Assembly: GCA_017436305.1 (NCBI GenBank)
Contig: JAFSDJ010000087.1
Coordinates: 91,281 to 155,280, forward strand
Direction: 5' to 3'
Source of the DNA: Lachnospiraceae bacterium
GTDB lineage: Bacteria; Bacillota; Clostridia; Lachnospirales; Lachnospiraceae
Length of the DNA stretch: 64,000 nucleotides
The stretch's first letter is position 1; the number at the start of each line of letters is the position of its first letter. A program made the translations under genes and the position numbers. The notes below the pieces were generated by a model. It searched no databases. It saw only the letters and a list, made by a program, of their open reading frames with translations, and was not told where the DNA came from. Positions 17,516 through 25,071 of this stretch are shown piece by piece.

Positions 17516-18628
17516 TTAATTAAGGTAAATTTTAGTATCTCCAATTTGGAGTCCGGAAATTTCTCCGATTTCTTTAGGAGTACTTAATATTACACTGCTG
17601 TCTAAAAACATGTTATTGCTGCTTCCACTGACAGAAGGTTCAAAATCAGTTGATTCTTTACCGTCTTTTAGTAAAATCTTGTTTATTTGGAAAGAGTCAG
17701 GCATATGAAAAGTTTGGTCTTTTTCATTGTTAGAAAATGGATTTCTTATGCCCCAAATGCTAATGGAAATAGGGGAAACCTCCACCTTTGTAATAAACAC
17801 ATTGATTCCGATACAGTTAGCAGTTTTAAAGGGATAGTAGGTTTTAACGTTTTCTGCATACTGGTAGGTCCAACGAAGGTTCCAGGTACCTTCTTTAAAA
17901 AGAGTTCTTTCTCCGGCTTCGGTTTCGTAATACAAATCTTTTAAGATAAGGTTTATGCCCAGTCGGTTTATATTTTCACAGTTAATTGTCAAAAGAAAAT
18001 AAAGCTTACCATCTTCCACAAAAGATTCCAGACAAGAGCCATAGCCACAATTAGCAGGGGAGCCATTTTTAGTTTGAAGATTAATGTCATTGGAATCAAA
18101 TAAAAAATAGCCCTTTTCTGAAAGATTTAACAATTCGTCCGACTTTTCATCTGTTATGTCAACCTCTAAAATAATGGCAGTATTATTTTTATCCCCAATA
18201 GAAGAATAAGCGGTTATAGACATATGGTTATCCTGGTTGCTTTTGACATCAATTAAGACAGCACCGTCACTTAAATAAGTTGTATCAGTCAAATTCCAAT
18301 ATTCCATTAGACGGATATCCCAGCTACCATCGTTAGCCGCAAGAGCAACCATGCTAAATAAGAAAGTAGCAGCTAAAATCCCTGCAAGCCATTTCTTTTT
18401 CTTTAATATTCGGACAGGATTTTGAGACTGTATAAACTTGTTTGTGACGATATTGTCATCTATGGAAATGTCACTAATAGAAGCATCAGCAGTGGAATTG
18501 GTGCAGGTGTCAATTTTAGTTAGTATTAGAGAAGTAACCCTTTCCTTACGCTTAGGCTCCATAGAGTTTTCAAAATCTACGGTTTCTTTATCAGAGATTT
18601 GTGTAATCAAATTCAATATATCACTCAT
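17516..18628 (-). CDS. DUF4179-type membrane protein, probable anti-sigma factor
   Basis: A 370-residue protein with a cytoplasmic N-terminal part of about 78 residues, one membrane helix (WLAGILAATFLFSMVALAA, about 80-98) and an extracellular C-terminal domain of some 270 residues rich in beta strands. This layout, immediately after an ECF sigma gene, matches DUF4179 anti-sigma proteins. It overlaps the sigma gene by 8 bases, implying translational coupling. Sequestering that sigma factor is inference from arrangement. SD AAGGGGC precedes its ATG. Confidence 0.78.
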   Translation of the reverse strand: MSDILNLITQISDKETVDFENSMEPKRKERVTSLILTKIDTCTNSTADASISDISIDDNIVTNKFIQSQNPVRILKKKKWLAGILAATFLFSMVALAANDGSWDIRLMEYWNLTDTTYLSDGAVLIDVKSNQDNHMSITAYSSIGDKNNTAIILEVDITDEKSDELLNLSEKGYFLFDSNDINLQTKNGSPANCGYGSCLESFVEDGKLYFLLTINCENINRLGINLILKDLYYETEAGERTLFKEGTWNLRWTYQYAENVKTYYPFKTANCIGINVFITKVEVSPISISIWGIRNPFSNNEKDQTFHMPDSFQINKILLKDGKESTDFEPSVSGSSNNMFLDSSVILSTPKEIGEISGLQIGDTKIYLN

Positions 18629-19175
18629 TGCTAATGCCCCTTTCTTTTAATGCAGCTTCTAATTTGGATTTGCCACGATACAAAATGTTTTTTACCTTCC
18701 CGGATGTGCAGCCTGTGCGTGCAGCAATTTTTGCTATGGGCTCCAAATAGAAATAACGAAGAATAAAAATTGTCCGATCCGGTTCCTTCATGGCTTCCAA
18801 TGTATGATGAAGAATGGTTTCGGTGGACTTTTTTATAAAGTCATTTTCAATATCTATATGGGAAGTGAGGTTAATCTCTTCTATAGGAATGGGAAAAGAC
18901 CGTCCTTGCTTTCTAAGTATATCAATACAAGTGTTGCGGGCTATGGAATAAATATAGCTTTTTAGGCTGTGACCTTTATCCGGCTTAAAATGGTGGGAGT
19001 TTTGCCATAGTTTAATAAAGGTATCCGCAATGGCTTCTTCCAAATCCTGTTCAGGCAGATTTATCAGAAAATTTTTGCAGATTGTTTCCACCCCACCGCC
19101 GTAAAGGTCAAGGGCGGCTTTAATGCCTGCTTCTGCATCGCTTTGTAATAGTTGTAATAAGGTTTTGTCGTCCAA
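18621..19175 (-). CDS. ECF-type RNA polymerase sigma factor
   Basis: A 184-residue sigma-70 family protein. Region 2 is around residues 25-92 (IADTFIKLW, then SYIYSIARNTCIDILRK). Region 4 is around 120-178 (FILRYFYLEPIAKIAARTG, then KNILYRGKSKLEAAL). The start is TTG, with SD GGAGG eight bases before it. It heads a two-gene unit with its probable anti-sigma factor. An inverted repeat ACCTATACGTAGGT at 19204-19217 lies just upstream and could be part of its promoter or operator. Confidence 0.87.
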   Translation of the reverse strand: MDDKTLLQLLQSDAEAGIKAALDLYGGGVETICKNFLINLPEQDLEEAIADTFIKLWQNSHHFKPDKGHSLKSYIYSIARNTCIDILRKQGRSFPIPIEEINLTSHIDIENDFIKKSTETILHHTLEAMKEPDRTIFILRYFYLEPIAKIAARTGCTSGKVKNILYRGKSKLEAALKERGISNE

Positions 19176-19203
19176 TGTATGGGCCTCCTATGTGTTTCTA
19201 TAT

Positions 19204-19217
19204 ACCTATACGTAGGT
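19204..19217. promoter_or_regulatory. Inverted repeat upstream of the sigma factor gene
   Basis: ACCTA-TACG-TAGGT lies about 30 bases before the sigma gene start. It is a candidate operator or part of an autoregulated ECF promoter; there is only sequence symmetry to support this. Confidence 0.35.
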
Positions 19218-19301
19218 TTTCTTTAAATGGCTCAGGGAAATTTCAGTTATTTTTGGGTTAGGTTTATAATAGCATATAAGGGGAAGGGAAAGAAAATATA
19301 T

Positions 19302-19330
19302 TTGACATATAAGAACCGGACCTTTATAAT
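19302..19330 (+). promoter_or_regulatory. Consensus sigma-A promoter
   Basis: TTGACA (19302-19307), a 17-base spacer, then TATAAT (19325-19330), a perfect consensus pair. The predicted start is about 30 bases before the small exporter gene. Confidence 0.92.
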
Positions 19331-19366
19331 CGTCTGATAGTGAAAGAAAAAAGAGAGGTAAATTTG

Positions 19367-19843
19367 ATGTTAAAGAAATATTTGATAGTATTTTTTATTT
19401 CTATGGTGCCATTAATTGAGCTTCGTGGAGCCATTCCTTATGCAGTAGCGTTTGGACTTCCTACATTGCAGTCCTATATTATAGCTGTTTTAGGAAATAT
19501 GCTACCGGTTCCGATTATTTATTTATTTGCAAGAAAAGTTTTAGAATGGGGTGCTGATAAACCTGTGATTGGTAAGTTCTTCACATTCTGCCTGGAGAAA
19601 GGTAAAAAAGGCGGAGAAAAGTTGCAGGCAAAAGCAGGAAAGGGTCTTTTTCTGGCTCTTTTCCTTTTCGTAGGAATTCCGCTTCCGGGAACAGGCGCAT
19701 GGACAGGTACATTGGCAGCAAGTCTTTTGGATATGGACTTTAAGTCCAGTATTTTAGCTGTTATGTGCGGCGTTATTTTAGCAGGTATCATTATGGGTGT
19801 TGCCAGTGCAGGTCTGTTTGGTGCCTTAGGGGCATTTTTTTAG
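19367..19843 (+). CDS. Small multidrug export family membrane protein
   Basis: A 158-residue protein of the putative small multi-drug export family (PF06695 type). It has about four to five hydrophobic segments, with the family features PLIELRGAIPYAVAFGLP near the N-terminus, NMLPVPIIYLFARKVLEW, and FVGIPLPGTGAWTGTLAA. The start at 19367 follows AGAGAGG; the upstream GTG at 19340 is unlikely. It is a single gene with a strong promoter and terminator. The substrate is unknown and the family name is historical. Confidence 0.85.
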   Translation: MLKKYLIVFFISMVPLIELRGAIPYAVAFGLPTLQSYIIAVLGNMLPVPIIYLFARKVLEWGADKPVIGKFFTFCLEKGKKGGEKLQAKAGKGLFLALFLFVGIPLPGTGAWTGTLAASLLDMDFKSSILAVMCGVILAGIIMGVASAGLFGALGAFF

Positions 19844-19889
19844 AAATGCATATTCCAAAATGAACGTGTGAAAATAGACGTAAAATAGA

Positions 19890-19936
19890 AATACCCCATA
19901 GATCAGAGGCAGATCTGACTTATGGGGATTTTTTTA
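19890..19936. terminator. Bidirectional terminator
   Basis: ATACCCCATA (19891-19900) pairs with TATGGGGAT (19921-19929), with inner TCAG/CTGA pairing, then seven T. It serves the exporter and probably the convergent VOC gene. Confidence 0.88.
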
Positions 19937-20317
19937 TACAGTTATCTCAATCATGTTACCTTCAGCATCTAAAATACAGCTTTCATAGTAACCGTCTCCG
20001 GTTGTCCTTGGACCGCTTATTACAGTATATCCGTGAGCTTTTAGTCTGTCTGTAAGCGCGTCTACTTCTTCCTTGCTTCCTACATTAAATGCCAAATGAA
20101 TAAAGCCCCAGCTTACAGGAGACTTTTCGTGCTCGCTTAGTTCCGGTTTCGTCATGATTTCCAGTCTTGTATGATCGTCAAAGCTAAGAAAATAGCTTTC
20201 AAACCCGGTAGTTTTATTGTGATATTTTTCGTTGGAAACGGCATTAAAATAAGTTTCAAAAAACGTTTTTGCCCTTTCTAAATCTTTTACATATAATGCT
20301 GCGTGGTCAATTGTCAT
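19934..20317 (-). CDS. Glyoxalase / VOC-family protein
   Basis: A 127-residue single VOC domain starting MTIDHAALYVKDLERAKTFFETYF. The candidate metal residues are His5, the Glu in LEIMTKPEL, the His in GFIHLAFNV, and the Glu near the C-terminus in GNMIEI. These match the pattern of glyoxalase I and related metal-dependent lyases or dioxygenases. The substrate cannot be told. The frame is open further upstream, but SD GGAGG supports 20317. Confidence 0.87.
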   Translation of the reverse strand: MTIDHAALYVKDLERAKTFFETYFNAVSNEKYHNKTTGFESYFLSFDDHTRLEIMTKPELSEHEKSPVSWGFIHLAFNVGSKEEVDALTDRLKAHGYTVISGPRTTGDGYYESCILDAEGNMIEITV

Positions 20318-20474
20318 AAAAGCCTCCAATGCTAAATTTATATATCCAAACCTACCATAATGATAAAAAATTAGCAAGTATTATACTTTTTAAACAGATA
20401 TTATTTTACCATTTGAAAAAAGTGGATTTTTGTGAAAAATGCAAAAAAAATCTGAAATATGTATTAAAAATTTG

Positions 20475-20503
20475 TTTACAAATACATAAAGAAAAGCTAT
20501 AAT
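20475..20503 (+). promoter_or_regulatory. Promoter of the Ig-like exported protein
   Basis: TTTACA (20475-20480), a 17-base spacer, then TATAAT (20498-20503). The predicted start is about 28 bases before the ATG. Confidence 0.82.
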
Positions 20504-20537
20504 TAAAATATCATTTTTTTATAGGAGGTAAGGGGAC

Positions 20538-21617
20538 ATGAAGAAAACTATGAAAATCCGGTTGGCTGTATTTCTTTCTATTTTATTGGTACTTCCAACC
20601 ATCGTAGCTGCATTACCAATGGCTTCCACAGAAGCGCTGGCAGCAGGAAATGATGTTAGCATGTATTGGAATTGGGATGTGGCAAGCCATCCTACTATTG
20701 AGGTAGAAGCGGGTCAGCAGTTCTATTTAGGAGACTATGCAATTTTAAATGTCTATGGAAAAAAACCTTGGTATGGAAGGGTTTCCTTAGTAAAAGCAAC
20801 TTACACATCCAGTAAGAAGGCTGTGGCAACTGTAAACAAAAGTGGATATTTTACAGCAAAGAAAACAGGAACTACTACAGTTACTGTAAAATATAAAAGT
20901 AAAAAGATAACTACTAAAATTAAGGTAGTGCCAAAAGGAACATTTGCTACTTCCGAGAATATTTCCGGTTTACAAAAAAAAGCAGAAGCACTTAGCAAGC
21001 AGATTCCTAAAAAGATTACCACAAAGAATGGATTTGCACTTTATAAAGTGGTAAGTGACTATCAGAAATATACAGACGAGGTCAATGACATTGGTGTAGA
21101 GGGCTTTTTGAAGGAAGCGGTTACAGCTTACGGCGGTTCAACTTATTACAAGAACACAGCCCAGCTTGCAGTTCCACAGGCAGGACGTTATGCAGCTTTA
21201 AATGCAATGCTTTCTAATTATGGATGGGAGAACAATCCAACAGGTACAAAAGGTGCAAAGCTTTTCAAGATTAAATCCGTATCTGCAACGAAAAGTTCTA
21301 TCGTGATTAAATTGAAAAAGAAAATTGATACAGTACAAGTTTTAGCAACACGAATTAATGGTTACAATCTTGGAAATGAAGAATTATCAGGAAATACAAA
21401 GGCATATGCCGGTGTATATGTATATGATAAGAAAACCCATGAAAGTTTCCGTTGCAAGGCAGAAGTAAAGAAAGGTAGCAATACTTTAAAGCTTATTCCG
21501 ATGAAGTATTCTCCACAAAAGGGAGAATGGGTAAAGACCACACTGAAAAAGGGTCATACATACGTTTTAGAAACTAAGGATTACTGGACAAAAGGAAAAA
21601 CCGTAAAAGTAAAATAA
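20538..21617 (+). CDS. Exported protein with a bacterial Ig-like (Big_2) domain
   Basis: A 359-residue protein with a signal peptide (about 1-36: basic start, hydrophobic core, cleavage after an Ala-rich stretch). A Big_2-like domain lies around residues 48-133 (KAVATVNKSGYFTAKKTGTTTVTVKY). The C-terminal 220 residues have no domain I can name but are rich in Lys and aromatic residues. There is no LPXTG or transmembrane anchor, so it is probably secreted or held non-covalently. SD AGGAGG precedes the start. A larger Big_2 protein lies at 40446-42005. Confidence 0.82.
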   Translation: MKKTMKIRLAVFLSILLVLPTIVAALPMASTEALAAGNDVSMYWNWDVASHPTIEVEAGQQFYLGDYAILNVYGKKPWYGRVSLVKATYTSSKKAVATVNKSGYFTAKKTGTTTVTVKYKSKKITTKIKVVPKGTFATSENISGLQKKAEALSKQIPKKITTKNGFALYKVVSDYQKYTDEVNDIGVEGFLKEAVTAYGGSTYYKNTAQLAVPQAGRYAALNAMLSNYGWENNPTGTKGAKLFKIKSVSATKSSIVIKLKKKIDTVQVLATRINGYNLGNEELSGNTKAYAGVYVYDKKTHESFRCKAEVKKGSNTLKLIPMKYSPQKGEWVKTTLKKGHTYVLETKDYWTKGKTVKVK

Positions 21618-21623
21618 AATAGC

Positions 21624-21658
21624 AAAAATGCTCTGTCAGAACTGGCAGAGCATTTTTT
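21624..21658 (+). terminator. Terminator directly abutting the next Shine-Dalgarno
   Basis: AAATGCTCTG pairs with CAGAGCATTT (21646-21655), then T6. The T run is followed at once by GGAGG of the next gene. Confidence 0.88.
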
Positions 21659-21668
21659 GGAGGTTATT

Positions 21669-23486
21669 ATGAAGAAGAAACAGAAGGTAAGGCAAAATAC
21701 AAAGCAAACCGCAAATCAGACTGAAAATCAGGGAATGTGGGATTTGTTGTTGCCGGTCTTGATGATTATTATCGTGTTGCCTTGGATAATACATCTGGCA
21801 GTATATAGTTGTGGCTACGCAGATTATGACTGGTATGCAATGGATGATTCATTAGCTGATTTTTATTGCTATTATAAAAGTTATTTTTTGGACATTATTG
21901 GATTTTTTGCTGCTATAGTACTGGCATTTCGCATGAATTTTTATAAAGAGAAAAATAAAGCCATGAAGGTTTACATTCCTTTGGTTATATATGGTTTTTC
22001 TGTGATTTTGTCTACTATATTTTCCATAAATTCTCAGGCATCCATCCAGGGTAATTTTGAGTCCTTTGAAAGTTGCTTTGTTTTACTTTCTTATATTATA
22101 TTGTCTGTGTATGCTTATCAGATTATGGAATATGAAAGAGATTACAAAATTATCTGGTTTGCTCTTTTGGGAATTAGTATTGCATTTTCCGTAATAGGAT
22201 TGTTACAGGTTTTTGGTTACGATTTTATGGATTTTCAATGGGTGCAAAAGCTGATTATGTCCAAGGAGGCTTTTGAAATGTATGGAGGAGAGTTAGAGGA
22301 TACTTTTTCAAAGGGAAGAGTATATCTGACTTTGTATAATCCTAACTATGCAGCAATTGTACTGGCAATGCTTTTTACAGTGGTGTTTATTATGTGCCTT
22401 ACTGAGAGGACAAAACGGAAAAAAACAGGCTATGGGCTGCTGGCAGCAGTGCTTCTTGTATTAATCTGGTATACCTACTCCAGAGCTTCCCTGTTGGCCG
22501 TTGTGGCAGTTCTTTGCTATGTGGTTTTTTTACAGTGTAAATCCGATAGAATGAAAATTACCGGAAAGTGGATGGCAGCAGCCGGTCTTTCAATTGTATT
22601 AATAATTGGTATTTTTGTGGCTTTAGATTATCAGGCTGATTTTAAATATTTATCCCGTATTGTAGAAGAAAATAACAGAGAACCATTAGAAAATCTTACA
22701 ACAGAAAAAGATGGCATACATATTACTTATGATGGCAATGAGTATTTGCTTTGGATGGACGGGGAAACGTTATTTTATAAAAATGAAAGCACAGAAGAAA
22801 TAGTTAATGCTCTTAAAGGAGAAGAAATGGCTCTGACTATGGAAGAAGGGGCAAAAGCAATCTACATGAATGGAGAAGAGCCTGTCATTATGATGTATCT
22901 TGCAGACACTACCTTACATTTTGTGAAGCAGGACAATGACTATTTCTATCAGACAGTAGCCGGAAAAATAACAAAAATGACAGAAGTGCCGGCAGCAGAT
23001 TTTCATGGTTTGGAATATTTAGGCTCTGCCAGAGGATATATTTGGTCCAGAGTGCTCCCTCTTTTAAAAGATTATATTTTTATAGGTAGCGGACCGGATA
23101 CATTTGCGGAAGTATTTCCACAACATGACTATGCAGGAAAAATTGTTTATTCAGACCAGCCGGATATGGTTATGGAAAAAGCCCATAATGATTATCTGAC
23201 AAAATGGGTTCAGACAGGAATGATTTCCGTAATTTGCATTGTAGTATTTTATTTTGCTTTGTTCTGGCAGGGAAAAGCAGTTTTTATGAAAAAAGAGAAA
23301 ATAGAAAGCATGCAAAGCAGAATCGGATATGGATGCTACTTTGCATGCCTGGTTTACATAATTGCGAGTCTGGCTAATGATTCAACACTTCAGACAGCGC
23401 CGTTATTCTGGGTATTTGCAGGAATTGCATTTTCCTGTATTAAAAAATCTAAAAATGCTTCTAAGCCCTCTACAATGTCATCATAA
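21669..23486 (+). CDS. O-antigen ligase (WaaL/Wzy-C)-like polytopic membrane protein
   Basis: A 605-residue protein with about 12 hydrophobic segments. A long extracytoplasmic insert lies at about residues 335-460, rich in acidic residues, before IWSRVLPLLKDYIFIGSGPDTFAEVFPQHD. That motif, the following 'KAHNDYLTKWVQTG' stretch and the terminal helices are characteristic of the O-antigen ligase domain (Wzy_C), whose members transfer glycans to lipid or protein acceptors. The start at 21669 follows GGAGG. Its 3' end overlaps the convergent phosphatase gene by about 97 bases. It is not adjacent to the capsule locus and its acceptor is unknown. Confidence 0.85.
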   Translation: MKKKQKVRQNTKQTANQTENQGMWDLLLPVLMIIIVLPWIIHLAVYSCGYADYDWYAMDDSLADFYCYYKSYFLDIIGFFAAIVLAFRMNFYKEKNKAMKVYIPLVIYGFSVILSTIFSINSQASIQGNFESFESCFVLLSYIILSVYAYQIMEYERDYKIIWFALLGISIAFSVIGLLQVFGYDFMDFQWVQKLIMSKEAFEMYGGELEDTFSKGRVYLTLYNPNYAAIVLAMLFTVVFIMCLTERTKRKKTGYGLLAAVLLVLIWYTYSRASLLAVVAVLCYVVFLQCKSDRMKITGKWMAAAGLSIVLIIGIFVALDYQADFKYLSRIVEENNREPLENLTTEKDGIHITYDGNEYLLWMDGETLFYKNESTEEIVNALKGEEMALTMEEGAKAIYMNGEEPVIMMYLADTTLHFVKQDNDYFYQTVAGKITKMTEVPAADFHGLEYLGSARGYIWSRVLPLLKDYIFIGSGPDTFAEVFPQHDYAGKIVYSDQPDMVMEKAHNDYLTKWVQTGMISVICIVVFYFALFWQGKAVFMKKEKIESMQSRIGYGCYFACLVYIIASLANDSTLQTAPLFWVFAGIAFSCIKKSKNASKPSTMSS

Positions 23487-23884
23487 GTAACATCAAAATT
23501 TCCAGTAAACCAGGGGTCAGCAATGTCCCTTGGGTTATCGGAAAAATCCAAAAGCCGGTGCATTTTTTCTTTAGGATCTCCCCCTGTGATACGTAACATA
23601 TTGGAAAGGTTTCTTTCTTCCATTCCCAGCAAATAGTCATAATCTGTATAGTCTTTCTTAGTAAGCTTTCTGGCATATTTGCCGGCAGTAGAAATGCCGT
23701 ACTGCATCAATTTATTTCTTGTTCCATGATGAACCGGATTGCCGGTTTCTTCTGAGCTTGTGGCAGCAGAGGCAATGTAAAATTCATGTTCCAAGCCTCT
23801 TTTTTTGACCATGTCTTTCATAACAAATTCCGCCATTGGGGAACGACAGATGTTGCCAAGGCAGACGAATAATACTCTAATCAT
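23390..23884 (-). CDS. Low-molecular-weight protein tyrosine phosphatase
   Basis: A 164-residue protein with the P-loop CLGNICRS (Cys8, Arg14) at the N-terminus and the catalytic Asp123 in ADPWF. These are the complete signature of LMW-PTP enzymes, which dephosphorylate phosphotyrosine. In other bacteria they often reverse capsule BY-kinase phosphorylation. Here the only visible BY-kinase is CpsD at 43716, some 20 kb away, so the link is inference. The gene overlaps the convergent ligase-like gene at its 3' end. Confidence 0.93.
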   Translation of the reverse strand: MIRVLFVCLGNICRSPMAEFVMKDMVKKRGLEHEFYIASAATSSEETGNPVHHGTRNKLMQYGISTAGKYARKLTKKDYTDYDYLLGMEERNLSNMLRITGGDPKEKMHRLLDFSDNPRDIADPWFTGNFDVTYDDIVEGLEAFLDFLIQENAIPANTQNNGAV

Positions 23885-24018
23885 ATTTCTAAATCCCTTT
23901 CAAACTTAATAGTATTTTCATTACAGCAAAGTAAACCGGTTACTTCACATAGATATTCTATTATAATAACCTGAAAATCTCAAGTTAATCTTGTAATTCA
24001 CCTTTTATATAAAACCTG

Positions 24019-24046
24019 TTGACAAATAATAAATATAGGATATAAT
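24019..24046 (+). promoter_or_regulatory. Promoter of the ArsR/CadC-like gene
   Basis: TTGACA (24019-24024), a 16-base spacer, then TATAAT (24041-24046). Confidence 0.88.
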
Positions 24047-24047
24047 G

Positions 24048-24072
24048 AACATATGAACAAATACTCATGTGA
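24048..24072 (+). promoter_or_regulatory. Candidate ArsR/SmtB-family operator
   Basis: An imperfect inverted repeat of the type ATATGAACAAATACTCATGT lies just after the -10 box. This matches the location and form of CadC/CzrA/SmtB operators (a TGAA/TTCA-like dyad with an AT centre). Binding here would block transcription start. Confidence 0.6.
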
Positions 24073-24126
24073 AAAAATGTAACCGGACACTTATGAAAAG
24101 TTACAAGAGAATAGGAGGTATCCCGG

Positions 24127-24477
24127 ATGTCAGAGGAAAAATGCGATTGTACTTTTGTTCACGAAGACATTGTAGCTAAGGTAAATGAAAAAATGCCTGA
24201 CGAAGAAACATTATATGACTTAGCAGACTTTTTTAAAGTATTTGGAGATTCTACAAGAATTAAAATTCTTTATGTGCTGCTTTGTTCGGAGATGTGCGTG
24301 TGTGACATTGCCCAGATTTTAGGTATGACTCAGTCAGCAATTTCCCATCAGCTTAGAATGTTAAGGCAGATGGATTTAGTACGTACCAGAAGAGATGGAA
24401 AAACGGTTTATTATTCTTTATCAGATGGACATATTTTCAATATATTAAGCCAGGGCATGGAGCATATAGAGGAATAA
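24127..24477 (+). CDS. ArsR/SmtB-family metal-sensing repressor, CadC-like
   Basis: A 116-residue winged-helix repressor. An N-terminal Cys pair (Cys6, Cys8) and the alpha-3 motif SEMCVCDIAQIL (Cys57, Cys59, Asp60) match the Cd/Pb site of CadC proteins. A C-terminal DGHIFNILSQGMEHIEE segment could supply the alpha-5 Zn-type site. The recognition helix is in MTQSAISHQLRMLR. Metal binding releases such repressors from the operator. It precedes the small HMA protein and the P1B ATPase, separated from them by palindromic element copy 3. Confidence 0.92.
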   Translation: MSEEKCDCTFVHEDIVAKVNEKMPDEETLYDLADFFKVFGDSTRIKILYVLLCSEMCVCDIAQILGMTQSAISHQLRMLRQMDLVRTRRDGKTVYYSLSDGHIFNILSQGMEHIEE

Positions 24478-24505
24478 AGGTAATTGGTGATGAGGGAGAT
24501 TGTGA

Positions 24506-24663
24506 GAAGTTTCCCATAGGGTATTTAGTGCAAGACTAGATATGCTGAACATTCCAATGAGCCTTTGGGCAAAGAATTGTGTCAGTAAGGGCTTCCACAA
24601 TTCTTAAAGTCTCATTTCCATAGCATATAATAGTCGTGCACTAAATACCCTATGGGAATCTTC
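24506..24663 (+). repeat. Palindromic structured element, copy 3
   Basis: A 158-bp imperfect palindrome. Arms 24506-24538 and 24631-24663 pair over about 33 bp with two mismatches; part of the left arm reads CCCATAGGGTATTTAGTGCA. The 85-nt core 24542-24626 has stems ATGCT/AGCAT, AATGAG/CTCATT and AGAATTGTG/CACAATTCT, and the loop TCAGTAAGGGCTTC. It sits between the repressor gene and the HMA gene. It could act as an attenuator between them or be a mobile insertion. Confidence 0.9.
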
Positions 24664-24777
24664 CGCCAATACTACTGCATATGCAATTGCCTATAAGGTG
24701 GCGTAGATTAGTTGGCTATAGGTAATAGATTTTATAACCATATACTAAAAATAAAAAAGAAAAGGAGAAAATTATCA

Positions 24778-24998
24778 TGAAAAAAACTTACATTTTAGAG
24801 GATCTTGATTGTGCACATTGCGCAGGAAAAATTGAGGAGGCTGTAGCAGCACTTTCCACTGTGGAAAAATGCAGCTTAAACTTTTTAACGAAGAAGCTGG
24901 TTGTTGATGCCGAAGAAAGTAATTTCGAAGCAATTACAAAGGATGTTAAGAAAATTGTAAAGAAAACAGAACCGGATGTAACGGTAGTGGAAAAATAA
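24778..24998 (+). CDS. Small stand-alone heavy-metal-associated (HMA) protein
   Basis: A 73-residue single HMA domain with the metal motif DCAHCAGK (GxxCxxC-like), then LNFLTKKLVVD. It resembles the N-terminal metal-binding domain that is normally fused to cadmium/zinc P1B ATPases, and the ATPase 73 bases downstream lacks that domain. It may deliver metal to the ATPase in trans or act as a CopZ-like chaperone. SD AAAAGGAGAAA lies upstream. Confidence 0.9.
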
Positions 24999-25071
24999 TG
25001 TTATCGTTTTTAGGGTAACAGTATGATAGCAACTGTTTATAAGGGACAGATAAGAAACTGTAGGTGAAGAA

